Shown one piece after another: positions 46,501 through 58,016 of a stretch of 64,000 nt of DNA. The stretch is taken from contig CADCSX010000002.1 in assembly GCA_902805475.1 (NCBI GenBank), positions 2,294,001 to 2,358,000 of the forward strand. Direction: 5' to 3'. The position numbers and the translations under genes are program-made. Positions within the stretch are counted from its first letter, which is position 1; each line of letters starts with the position of its first letter. The notes beneath the pieces were generated by a model. The model was not told where the DNA came from. It worked only from the letters and a program-made list of their open reading frames with translations, and searched no databases. This DNA comes from Entonaema liquescens (taxonomy: Eukaryota; Ascomycota; Sordariomycetes; Xylariales; Xylariaceae).

Positions 46501-48937
46501 CGAAAATATCTGCGGCTTCTTCCGGTTCAACTTCGTCTAAGTGCCCGACGTCGACATCGCCCCACATGAAATCAGCTACACGGTCCACGATACTACCGGC
46601 CTGCCTCGCCACAACGGCAGCGGGCTCATTATCATGAACTGGTCCGACCAAGACAGTGGGATTCTCAGCGTGGCCATGTCCTGCAGGATCCTGCACATTA
46701 ATTTCACCAGATGCCCTGTCTTCCATAATTGCTGACGTGTAACCTGCTTGGGGGGGCCCAGTTGTTTGTTCGGGACGTTGCGATTGGCTAGCATCGGCAT
46801 CATCGTTGACGGGTCCGTTTCGCTGTGATACCCCAGGTTCAGTTAGATTGCTACCAATACCGGAGAAAATTGGTGTAGGCTGCAAAGCTGAATTGTCATA
46901 GCTGGACACATCCTGGCTGGCAGCATTTGAAGTGCCAGAAGGTAGATCTGAAAACGACCAATTGTTGTTTGCAAGCTTATTGATAGGTTTGGGGGCTGAA
47001 GGGCCGTCTGAAGCAGCTCTTGGCCTTTTCAAAGATGGTACAACGGAAGACGAAGATTTTTCGCCAAATTCACCTCCCCAAGGCGTCCAGGAATCGGCCC
47101 AGGAATCGCTTCCATTTCCAGAGGGTTCGGTAGCCTTGCCTTTCCCTTTATCAGTAGAACTTTGGCTCGTCAAAGCGTCTCCGTCGTCATTTTCCGCCCA
47201 CGTCCAACTAGAGTTATCACTACTAGTAGCATCAGCTCTGGGAGAGTCTGACCTCGCGGGGGACCGACTCGATCGCCGTTCCTGGTGGGTCAGAATCGAG
47301 CTTCCAATACCATTTCCTAGATCAGGACTGCTTCCGTCCGCAGCTTTGCCAGCAGTCGCCATCGATTGTGTGACGCGGATCCAGTATCGCATGCGATCTT
47401 CCAGCCCTTCTTCTCGAATTATTTGAAGGATCCGTTTCTGATCTCCACCAGCTTCTCTATAGATCCGTAGATATTCTTTTACTGTACCCTGCGAACTACC
47501 CTCACCATCAAGATTATCCGAAAGGGTTTGTTCGCCAAATCTTTGCTGAGCCGGACTGGGTTGGAACCTGTTACTCTGTTCTGCAAGCCCTGTATCGTAC
47601 ATATTAGGTCTACCCCTCCCGCGACTCTCTCGCGGTTCTTCTGGCCTAGCATTAGCATCGAACTGTGGCGTCCGTCGCCGGAATCCGGCAATAGGCCTGT
47701 GGTGAGGGTTTTGTAAATCGACAATGCCTTGTGGACGGTCTGTCCGATTTGGATTCGCGTCCTCGGTATTATTTCTACCTGGTAGGCCATCGTGCGCATC
47801 GGCAGAATCGTCGTCTGAATCCATATCCTCATCATCTTCCGGGTCTAAATTGCGTGGAGCAGGGCCGTTCATAGGCCCGGGTGGCGGAGGCGCCTCGTTT
47901 TCAACTGCGGCGAAAGCAGCGCGCATATTTATTTCGGGCTGCTGCTGCACGACATAGTCCCGGACTAAGATAATTAGAATAAAGCACACTATGACAAGTA
48001 AAGTTATGATCTGGCCCTCTAGAACAGCGATGATGGTCCGGTTGATGGCGGGATGTCGCGTGAAGTTTTTGAGGATGGTAACGTCGCTTAACAAAGACGA
48101 GGGGCGATGAGCGGCAGGAGAGATAGAAAATTGGTCGATATGCGTCACATTCAGGAAATCTTTAGCTCCATACGTTGGCTTGTCTGTAGCAGTGGACAAA
48201 CCCAATAGCGTATTAAGCCAAGAGGGAGGGTTTGCGTTTAAAGGTCTAGAGATAGCCCTCAGTAGGTTAGATACGGGAATCTGATCAATGATAGCTCCGA
48301 TGCTCGCAGCGGTAGTCGTAGCAGGTAGCAAGGGTGTGGATGCGCAGGTAGTCGTGCCCGTGACAGAAAGAGAAGACAGATCTCCTCGGCCTATCGAAGT
48401 GGCATTCCGAGAATCAAGGATAGGTGGGCTGGGACCAAACCCTTCATCGCTGATCCAGAATAGAAAAGACCAGACAGAACGCATGAGATATGGAAGCCAG
48501 CCCAACCAGACACTAGTGACCAAGATGGCTCTCAGCCAGACGAGCACGTTGCGGAAGAGATACTTGGCCATGTGGGTGACGAAGATGTAAAGAGGTAGCC
48601 GCTTAGGCATATTCGGGGAATACAGCTTAGTAAAGCGGAATGGCGTTTTACAGAGCTCGCAATGCTTCTTTTGAGAGTGTGAAAGCCATTCCATCAAACA
48701 ATCCTGGTGTACGTATTTGATACTGCCGCTACATTTACAAGGGTAAAAGAGCGGTTCGTCAACGGTACCCTCTCCTCGGCATATCCGACAAGTATCAGGA
48801 TCGATCGAGTCGTTATTCGAAGGTTTGGCTCCCAGCATAGAGTGCTCCGCCATGGTGTTAGGTTTTGTCACGGATTGCTTCCGTCGCTGGGCGGCGCCAG
48901 GGAATTCGGCAAGGTCGGGTAAGGAATCCGCCATCAT
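43523..48937 (-). CDS. SSM4: RING-CH E3 ubiquitin ligase Doa10/Ssm4 (MARCH6 type), 3' end with frame lesions
   Basis: Doa10 is the multi-pass ER and nuclear-envelope ligase that marks ERAD-C substrates. ATG 48937 opens MMADSLPDL. A RING-CH finger follows with the order CxxC, CxC, HxxC, CxxC at residues 50, 53, 67, 69, 77, 80, 93 and 96. Then come a helix pair, a long acidic disordered insert (about residues 370-860) and many helices. Exon 1 ends at 45274; a 56-nt intron (45273-45218) gives [31 protein letters not shown], a hallmark of the conserved TD region. After that the family sequence continues to the C-terminal LHNF motif, but only by changing frame five times, each time by a single missing base: near 44657-44660, 44460, 44095-44106, 43885-43895 and 43586-43590. 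The first 3.7 kb has no lesion. The true stop is then at 43523-43525. Consensus error in this stretch is the simplest explanation. Confidence 0.88.
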
Positions 48938-51583
48938 GGGCGACAAAATATCGGCTCGAAATAAAAACTAGTCGATAGTGGAAAGTTCGCAAGTCTCGCC
49001 CAGAGGGCTCTCTCCTTTGGGTTTAGACCATGGGATTACGGTATCGACGCACTAAGTATGAAGCGTTAGATATTATAAGGTGGTGAGAATTGAGGTAATA
49101 GAATCAATCAAGAGGCGTACCGGCGGTGTTGGATATGCGGTATGTGATATGCGGTATGCGGTATGCGGTATGCGTTATGCGATATACTATAAGTATATGT
49201 TGCCTAAGAAAATTAGAACCTTACTGTTTCTTTAGAAGAGAAGGACGAGAACAACTAATAGAATATCGCCTTACCTAGAGACACAAACGTAAGCTGGTTC
49301 TTTGTATGTTGTTCAATGTTGGTATACGATGTTTCTAGTATGGCGGAGTAACAATTAGAGATGTACCCTTAAATTCGTGGACGAGCAAGTAGGTAGGTAC
49401 ATCTTAGGTTAATGCAGGTGTCGCAGTGGCGATTATTCAGATAGGCTACATATAGGTACCTAGTTATTTACATGTTCCATAAAAGGCGGCGGTAGAAATG
49501 TTATCAGAGGGGCGCCTTTGGAGGTGGTTACACTATCATAGGGTAGCACTGGGGCAGCTACGTGTAGACTATTCCCTTTTCAACGGCCATCGGAACAGAA
49601 CAAAGCCGAGAGTAAGATTACTTAATCCGGACTACGTATTGTCCACTGTGAAGTAGAATTACCTAACTATTAGATATAGGTAACTAACAAAAATGGATTC
49701 GAGGTTATAGGATATGAGTTGACAAGCAACTGACTGCTTTTCTACAATTTGCTATACAATTCATTGATAATAGCATATTACCTTTGCTTAAAAGCTTTTT
49801 ATCATATAAGAAACCCGAAGGTATGACGTGATACCTAAAACAATAAGAAAGGTTGTGTTACTGCCAAGACTAATGCGACTGACCGATTCCGATAGGTTAA
49901 TGTTCTAAAACAGCAATAGAGACATCAGGTTTTAATAATATGTTTTAAAGTCTGGATATAATATAAAATATAATATTTACTCAAAAACCCGACACAATAC
50001 CAAGTCCGAGGTTATATCCATAAGATTGTAATAAATGAAACTATTATAACATATTATCAGGCTCGGAACAATTGAATGACTACTTAAGTAGGTACCTAGG
50101 TAAGCAGCATGCAATCCTGAAATAGCACGCCTCTATTCCACGTGAAAGCTATGCGAGATTGTCCCGTTCTGCTCCAATTAGTGTTCCAAGAGTCCGGGCT
50201 CTAAAAGTTTATCATATGCACTCGAGAAGGAATTGCACAATTGTCAACCAAGTCTATGCAACTTTCTAGATCTGTATTGTAGGGGCAGATCGTTCCTTTT
50301 ACACTGTTTAGCTGCAGACGCCATGGTTGGATGACGTCTATAGAATGGTTTTAACATACGCTAAAAGATAAGAGCTCGAGATCTTGAGTTGGAGGGTTGG
50401 AGGGTTGGCCATAGCCATGAGCGTCATAGGTGATAAGCCAAACAATGAATATATACATACTTAAGTATAGCTTGTTTTTAGTTTTTTTTTTGACATCTTG
50501 GATAAGTATCTTGGCTGAAATTTTTATTTTCTTAAAACCTTTAAAGGTTTAATCAAACTGCTGTTTTCTATTCTGTTAGTTAATCATTTCAACAATTATC
50601 TACCTACTTATATTTCTTACTTATTAATGGAATAATTATACTAAAAATAAACAGTCAATATTTATATTTCGATACAATAGGCAGTGTAAGTGCGAACTGT
50701 TCAATTCCCCAATCTTCAATCGGACCCCCTCATGTTTATCTTGGAGGTACTCACGCGCATACGTACCTTAATGGAAGTACACATAACCTATTATTCTCAA
50801 GTGAGATACACATGATAAAAGGTACTGCCGTTGTGCAGATTACATCTTTCGTCATAGCTCCTGTAGGTTCATACAGCACAACATGCACCGAAATAGGTAC
50901 TTATGTGCCTACATACATAGGTAGAGAGCTGTTTATCGCTTCACCTGTTCACCGTCCTTTAGACTTTAGTTCTTCTATTTGTTGATCTCATCAACCCTGG
51001 TATTCATATTATCCTTTTTATTTCTTTAGTGAGGAAAGAGGAAGGATAGAAGCAATAAAGACGGTAGTTATCGACTTCTCCAACCTTCACAAACCCCTGC
51101 GTCATCCCTGATAATCCTTGATAATCCTTGATAATCCTGGTAATCCCTGGTCATCTCTTTTTTTGTTACAGGGAGTCGAAACACCCACATTAGCTTCGTA
51201 GCTGTCACAAACCATCATCAAAGCTTCTAAAACTTCCGTATCCACTTCTCCCACTCTCTTCTATCCAGCTATCCCACAGAATCTTAAATCTTTTTTTAAT
51301 CCCCTCTTGTTTCTAGATTTCCTAGGTGACCTACCTTGCCAACACTCAAATAGGTCGCATACCTACCTATGCACACGTCTTCAAATCTTAGGTCGCCGAC
51401 TCGATGCTGACCTAGAAATAAAGAGTAGTAAATTATTGCCTATCTGTCCTATTGAGGTCGGGTTCATACGAGCTCGTCATCGCACTTTGCGGATTTATTC
51501 ATTTCCGTAAAAGACTACCAACTCTACCTTGATGCGAATAATATTAGAGACATTGATCGAGCTCACCGCTAGGTGCCTTCGCC
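48938..51583. other. Gene-free stretch of 2.6 kb
   Basis: AT-rich between 49.6 and 50.7 kb, with no frame of interest. Tandem repeats: ATGCGGT units at 49133-49183, GGAGGGTT units near 50391-50407 and (GATAATCCTT)n at 51107-51150. A TACCTAGGTA palindrome lies at 50093-50102. The stretch from 50.9 kb onward is pyrimidine-rich and probably the promoter and leader of the gene at 51584. Confidence 0.55.
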
Positions 51584-54500
51584 ATGGCCGGTGCAACGAA
51601 CACCAGATCTAGACCAAGCACGAATGGGTCTTTGAAGGGACCCAAGGGTGTTAAAACCGTAAGCGGGATCAACGGAATCAATGGAATTAACGGTATAAAT
51701 GGGCATACCACAACTCCCAGGCGGAGGAATACCGAAAAGAAGAAGCGAGGCTTCTTTGCGTGGAGCTTTAACATCATCGCGAGGTAAGAAGAATACATAG
51801 AACGCTTTCCTGGCTTAGGAATCAGATGCTAACTCGCCTTTCATTATAGACTGTTAACATGGTATTCTATCTTCACCCTCCTTTTCCGCTGTCCACCTAC
51901 TCTCGATGCCTGTGACGACACGACGCCCAAGATATGTAAACCATACTTCCAGATCAAATCGGCCGTAACACCACACATAACACCCTATTACGATGCTTAT
52001 GCTGCACCTTATGTCGATGTTGCCAAGCCGTATTACGATACAGTCGACCGCATTGTCATCACTCCTGCCCGCACATATGCAGTGAAATATGGTGGCCCAC
52101 GTGTTTCCCAGGCTCGATCTTTCGGCCAAGCCAAGTGGGAAGAGAACGTCCAGCCTAAGCTAAGTGAGTATCAAGCTATAGCAAAGGCCCAATACGATCA
52201 GACCTTGGCCCCCCATGTTGAGAGCGTCTCTGCTGCAATCTCTCCTTATTACGACATTGCGCGGATCAACGCTCTACAAACTTACCATGAATTCATACTC
52301 CCGGCCTACGTATTCATACAGCCATACGCTGTGCAAGGTTACAATACCGCCTATTCGTTTACGACCGAGACCGCGGTTCCTTCGACTATCTGGGCTTGGA
52401 ATAAGACTTACACATTTCTGGATGCTACGATCTGGCCTCATTTACGAAATGTCTATGTCATGAAGGTTGAGCCGCAACTTGTACGTATTGGTGAACGGCT
52501 AGGAAGGTATAACGAGAGGAAGGTCAAGCAGGCTACCGACGAAGCCAACTCGTAAGTTATCGTCACTTCATTCACTACTTATATTGCACAGTTTACTAAT
52601 TAATAAATAGTTCCGTATCATCCAAGTCTACTTTCACGAAGCCGATAGCATCTTCTATTTCCTCGTCCATCGCTTCAGATGTCAAGAGCACAGCCAAAGC
52701 TGAAACCTCGCATGAAGCGGAATCCTTCGAAGCCGACGAGACGGCACAACAAATCAAGATCGAGCAGAAGAAATCACGCACTTCGGAAGAGACACGCGAG
52801 CTAGCTGCCAAGATTGCTGCCGAGGATCTCCAGTTATGGGAAGGCAAGTTTACCACAGCTGCACAAGAGGGTGCCGCCGAAGTTGAGGACCGTGTGGATG
52901 AGATATCGACCCGTATGATCGAAAGGCATGCCAATGGTATGGGTAGGTCTCTAGTGAAGCAGCTCGAGGAGACTGCCAATGCCGAACTGCAGAATCTCAA
53001 GAAGTCCATCGTATCTATCTTAGAAAAGCATGGTAATGACGGGGACAAGAGGGACGAGGCTCTTGCTGCTGCTATTCGCGCCGCTGGCCTAAAGATCAAG
53101 AACAAGGCCCAAGATATTCGTACCTGGCGTCAGACGTACGATCAAGAGACAGAGATTGCGGTTACCAAGGCTGCCCAAGAACACTACGATATCCTCCAGA
53201 AAACTGGCGACCTTGCACTCCAAAAGATCGGTATGAAATGGGCGTGGATGGACGGCATCACCTACAAAGATTGGAAGAAGTATCACGAGATGAAGGCACG
53301 TTTCGAGGAGTGGACTGACGGCTTCAAGCGCCTGATTACAACACATCCCGGCCTTATATTAGTGCAGTCAACGGGTGCAGAAATTGAGGACGAGGGCATG
53401 AGCATCGCACAAGCTGCTGCCGAGGAACTGAGTCGTTTGAAGCAGGTCGCCACGTGGAAAGCGATAGCTGGCGATGCCAGCGACAATTTCGATAGCGAGA
53501 CGGCTGAGTTGGCAGCGATATCTGTTGCCCAGAAAGCTGTCCAGAGCGCGGCATCGGCAGCTTCGCCTGACGAAAAACTCGAGAACGAGCAAGCGAACCC
53601 CGAAACTGTTATAATCTCACTTTCTCAACCAGATGCGGAAGATTCTGATACTTCTGCGCTTCCTCCAACGGAGAGCCTTGCGTCTGAACCAACCGATAGC
53701 GCTGGTGACCTAGAATCGGCCGCGGTCACAAGTGACAACACCAATTTCGTTGAGCCGTTACCGTCATCCGATCCTATTGACGGGCCAGAACAAGCCCAGG
53801 AGACGATTGTCGAATTACCCGATGAACCAGCCGCGCCTGTCGAACCGGCCGCCTCTACTACTATTAAACCCGCCCTTTTCGGCGTCGCAGCTCAGTCTGT
53901 GCCTTCGCGGCAGCCTATTCTAGACGATGATATAGTTTCTTCTGCGTCCAGCGCCGCGTCCGTTGTACAGTCGGATATTCCTGCAAGTATAACATCGGCC
54001 GCGCAATCTGCGTATACCGCCGCCATCGCGGGAGCTGCGGATCACTACTCACGAGCTATGTCAGCCGTATCCGCGCAGATTCGTGGGGAACCAAAGCCTA
54101 TCCACAAGGCGATGTTCAACTCGGTTTCAAGCGCATACTTAGGCGCTGTAGCCTCAGCCAACTCAAGGCTGGATATCGCCATGACAGCCGCATCGGAAGG
54201 CATTTATGGTACTCCTACTACAAAATGGATTCCCGGCATGCCAACTGTGCCATCCGTCGACTGGGAAAGGGTCCAATCTATCGCGCAACAGAATTTTGAT
54301 GATTCGTTGAAATGGGCTTCGGAGCAATATGAATCTGCAAAGGTAGCCATTGGTGCTGCTGAACCAACGCCCAGCACATACCTCGAGGGGGCAGAACGAA
54401 AAGCCGAGAAACTCCTTGATCAGGCTAAGCACAATTATTATGCGGGCGTAGGTTTAGCACACGCTCGGTATTCCGAATTCCTTTCTGCCGCTTCGACGGC

Positions 54501-55146
54501 TGTAAGCTCTTTAACGGCCACTCCGACCCCATCCAATATCCAAGAGTCTGCCTCCTCTGTCGCATCAGCGGCCGGTGAGTCTGTTGCTTCCGCAGCCTCG
54601 GCTGCTAGTAAAAACGCAGAGTCTATAGCGTCGTCTGTCGGCGACTTGGCTTCCGATGCAAGCGACTATGTAGGGGAGAATTGGGATTCGTTTGTCAGTC
54701 ACGTCAGTTCCCAAGTCTACGGCGCTCCTACTCCCACTCCATGGTACGAAAACCTGCAAGTTGCCGCTGGTGGCTTCACTTTCGCCGCTGGTGATTACGC
54801 AGCATCAGCCACAGACGCGGCAGCACTCCAAGTTTCGACCGTCACGGTGCTAGCAGAAGACTATGCCTCTTCAGCCAGCGTCGCTGCAGCGTCCCAGTAC
54901 TCTGTTGTTAGTTCTCTCGTATCCGAACTAATCGTCGGCAAAGAGCCACCTTTCACCGAGTCAGTATATTCGCGTCTTATTGGGGCCTATTCGACTGGCG
55001 TTGCGTCCGTGTCGAGCCTCGCTAGTGTTGCATCTGCAACTGCAGCCAGCGCTGCCAGTGAAGCTAGTGACACAGCCAAGTCCGTTGCTGGTGCTGCCGC
55101 CGGGAAGGTCGAGGACACAGTCCAGCACATCAAAGACGAGCTGTAG
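51584..55146 (+). CDS. Large Ala/Ser-rich, membrane-anchored helical protein
   Basis: Three exons, 51584-51783, 51850-52551 and 52611-55146 (introns of 66 and 59 nt), give 1145 aa. The N-terminus is basic with a short GING repeat, then one hydrophobic segment (FFAWSFNIIARLLTWYSIFTLLF) just before CPPTLDACDDTTPKIC. Next is a region of Tyr/Pro-rich repeats of the type HITPYYDAYAAPYVDVAKPYYD. The centre (about 380-510) is charged and likely coiled coil. The C-terminal half consists of long Ala/Ser-rich amphipathic helices separated by G(A/T)PTPTPW-like spacers that recur several times. I recall conserved fungal proteins of this architecture but no established function; names that call them transcription factors are not supported by any DNA-binding motif here. 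Possible roles in organelle shaping or lipid-surface binding are speculation. Confidence 0.8.
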
Positions 55147-56256
55147 AAAGACATCGATTTTTGAACTACGCAGTGGCCTTGACTTGTCCACTCCTTACCC
55201 ACACGAAAAAAAGACCCTATAGTTACCAGACGCTGATACTCGTCACTATAATATGCACAAATACGAACCGTTTGGTAATTCAGCCAACGTGGTTTTAGGT
55301 TGATTTGTTTCTCTTCCGTTCTTCGGAACATGGTATATACCCAGAGCGCTTGGACGTGTTAACATTTTCCTTCCCATCTATATCGTATTTCCAATTTTCG
55401 ATTGCGCGCTAGCCAGAAGATAAGGTTTCCTATGCCAGTCACTTGTGATCAGCAGTAAACGTGGAGAGCAAGACAACCCTGACAGGTTTTACGGGAGGTT
55501 TTATCTGGCTAGCAATTTTGCGGAGTTAAGTTGCGAGGGACTGCTACGACTGGGAATGACGATTGGAATGACTTATTCGCGAAGACGACGTTACCGGGAC
55601 CCTTAGGAACAAATTGGGACGCGGTGACGCATTTGGGACAGGCCTACGTAAGGGGGTGGGTATATTTGGGATGTATCAATATGTGTATGACAACTAGCTA
55701 GGAAAAGTATATCAAAGATGGAAAAGTTACGCCATCAATCATTTTCATATATCATATATCGGCTATCTAGGGGTTACGTGTTCTATTTGAGTTAAGGATA
55801 TAAGTAGCTGGCCAGCAAATACACCAATCATTTACCTGCCTAGGTAGTAAGGTACCTAGTCTACCTATCTACCAAGATCTTAGCGACATGAATTAATTGG
55901 ACATTGCCCATATCGCGATGGCCACGCTGTGTAAGTCTCCTATCTCGTCCTCTCAGTTCAGCATATTTTCAAGATATCATAATTACATGGAAGTGCACTT
56001 GGGTTCTAACGCTGTTTGCACAGAAATACATCGTTTTGTGATGACATAGAGATAATTATTTCATTCATCATCATGTCTTCGTATGGCGAGAGCCCTATCA
56101 TCTAAAATATACAGCAGTCATCCATCGTTTGTATGGTGAATATTCCCACGTGTGGTATAGTTGGGTCACTTTTCCCAGCATGCAGCGAGCACGAATCCGA
56201 CCCAGAGCCCCGGCAAAAACCCAGCGAGTATGGACAGAAAGCAAGCCAATTCCAGC
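55147..56256. other. Intergenic spacer (convergent gene ends)
   Basis: About 1.1 kb without a gene. Contains CCTAGGTAG and GGTACCTAG elements at 55838-55860. Confidence 0.6.
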
Positions 56257-58016
56257 TCACAACGTAAATCGGAAGGAGGGATGATAATCTCCCATATTGT
56301 CCACTTCCTCCTTTGGACGGCTCAACCGTGAGTCCCTCTTACCCGCGTCCCGCTTCCTGTTCTCGATGAGCATACCCACGAAGAGCAAAGTAGCCGCGCC
56401 AGCACCTAACCACGTTATTGCCAAAGCAGTGCCGTAACCAGTTGGGTATCGTGGGGCCTCTTCTTGCCGGAAAATGAGGGCGGCTATGATACCCGTTATG
56501 TTGCCGAGAGAAACTTGAATGGCAGAGGCGAAGGAGCGCTTCCAATGGCCTGCCATGTTGTTGGCGAGCCAGGCTAGTGCGATTGGCGTGCCGACAAACC
56601 CGCCGAGTGATATAAGGAAAACGGCGCCGTATTTAGCCTCGCTTGATAACCCATGGCGGTGGAGCAACATGGCGTAACCAATTGTCGCGATGACGCAGCC
56701 GAGAATGATAAAGCCATAGCGGTGCTTAAACCGGTCGGAGAAGTATGCCACAGCCACCATGCCTACAGCGGAGACGGCATACACGGGAATGGTGTGGACC
56801 TGGGCGGCCTGTGCTTGCCAACCGAACTCGTGCAGAATGGTCGGCATGAAGAACGTGGTAGCATAGCCTGTAACGCCGACACCCATGTATGCCATCGCGC
56901 CGGCCCAGATCTTCCAGTCGGTTAGAATGCGTCGATACGCATACGCGTTGAGCGTGTCCATACGAGCCACCGTTCCAGCACCGTCGTCGGCGAGCCGAAG
57001 TTGTAGTTGGTGCTTTTCTTCCGGTGTGAGGAAGTGACACTGCTCCGGCCAGTCGACGATGAGGAAGACAGACACAAGGGCTACGAGGGCTGTAGCCGCT
57101 CCTTCAATGATGAAAATCCAACGCCAGCCTGCTATGCCGTTATGGCCGTCGAGATTCGCGATAGCGTATGCGAGCAGCTATATTCATGATTAGCTTTATG
57201 TATCTCTCACTGGATATGGGCGTAGAAGTCATCGACTACCGGCTAAGCCGGTATGGCCCGAGAAAAGGGAAGGACAGGTCACAGCTACATATGTATGGGA
57301 CAACAAGGGCACTGAGTAAAAGGAGACTAATACTTACTCCTCCGAAAGCGCCACCGACTACCGTGGAGCAGAAGAAGAAACTTATGCGTGTCTGAAACTC
57401 GTGGCGCTTGTAATACATGGAAGTGAGATAGACGATGGCGGGCATGACACCAGCTTCGAACGTGCCGAGGAAGAAACGCAACACGACGAGGCCCTCGTAA
57501 TTCGACACGAAGCCCATGCACATGTTGACGATAGCCCAGCTCATCATGAGAAACGGGATGTAGTAGTGCGGCTTGAGTTTCCTGAGCACCATGTTGCTGG
57601 GTACCTCCAGCAAGATGTAAGGGATGAAGTAGACCTACGACAAAGTTAGTTGAATGTGTGCTATCAACCAACGCATTTAGATAAGTCGAACTTACGAAGA
57701 GGGCGATGTTGAATCTGTTGCCGTACAGGTTAAGCTCCTCGGTCATACCCTGAATGCGGGCGTTGCTGATGTTGATGCGGTCGAGGAACGACATCATGTA
57801 GATGAGGAACAGGATCGGCCAGATGTGAAGGTCTATCTTACGGAGCAGCCGACGTTCCGCTTGAGCATCAATCATGCCGGGTGGGAGACCAGCGGACTCG
57901 GGATCAGCGTAGGCGCCGTCGCTATGCGGCGACTCTTTCTGGTTAGCCATGATGGTGGTGATGCGAACGAGTTTGGCTTCGTTGGTAAGCGCCTCCTCCG
58001 ATACGTTGGACGGCAT
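56257..58016 (-). CDS. MFS permease, anion:cation symporter family (second copy)
   Basis: Three minus-strand exons, 58016-57696, 57634-57338 and 57177-56257, give 512 aa. Introns are 61 and 160 nt; the second is the longest in the window. Exon 1 has a cytosolic head and RRLLRKIDLHIWPILFLIYMMSFLDRINISNA, the usual first helix of this family with its DR(I/V)N motif. Exon 2 starts VYFIPYILLEVPSN and carries RFFLGTFEAGVMPAIVYL, matching the EAG(F/V)xP signature. Exon 3 has GWRWIFIIEGAAT and the six C-terminal helices, with a tail rich in Lys/Arg. Family members take up nicotinate, allantoate, pantothenate and other carboxylates. It is of the same family as the permease at 23.7 kb but clearly diverged from it. 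Confidence 0.92.

Noticed and set aside
49133..49183. Possible CRISPR-like array
   Set aside because: A 7-base tandem repeat without spacers, in a eukaryotic genome.
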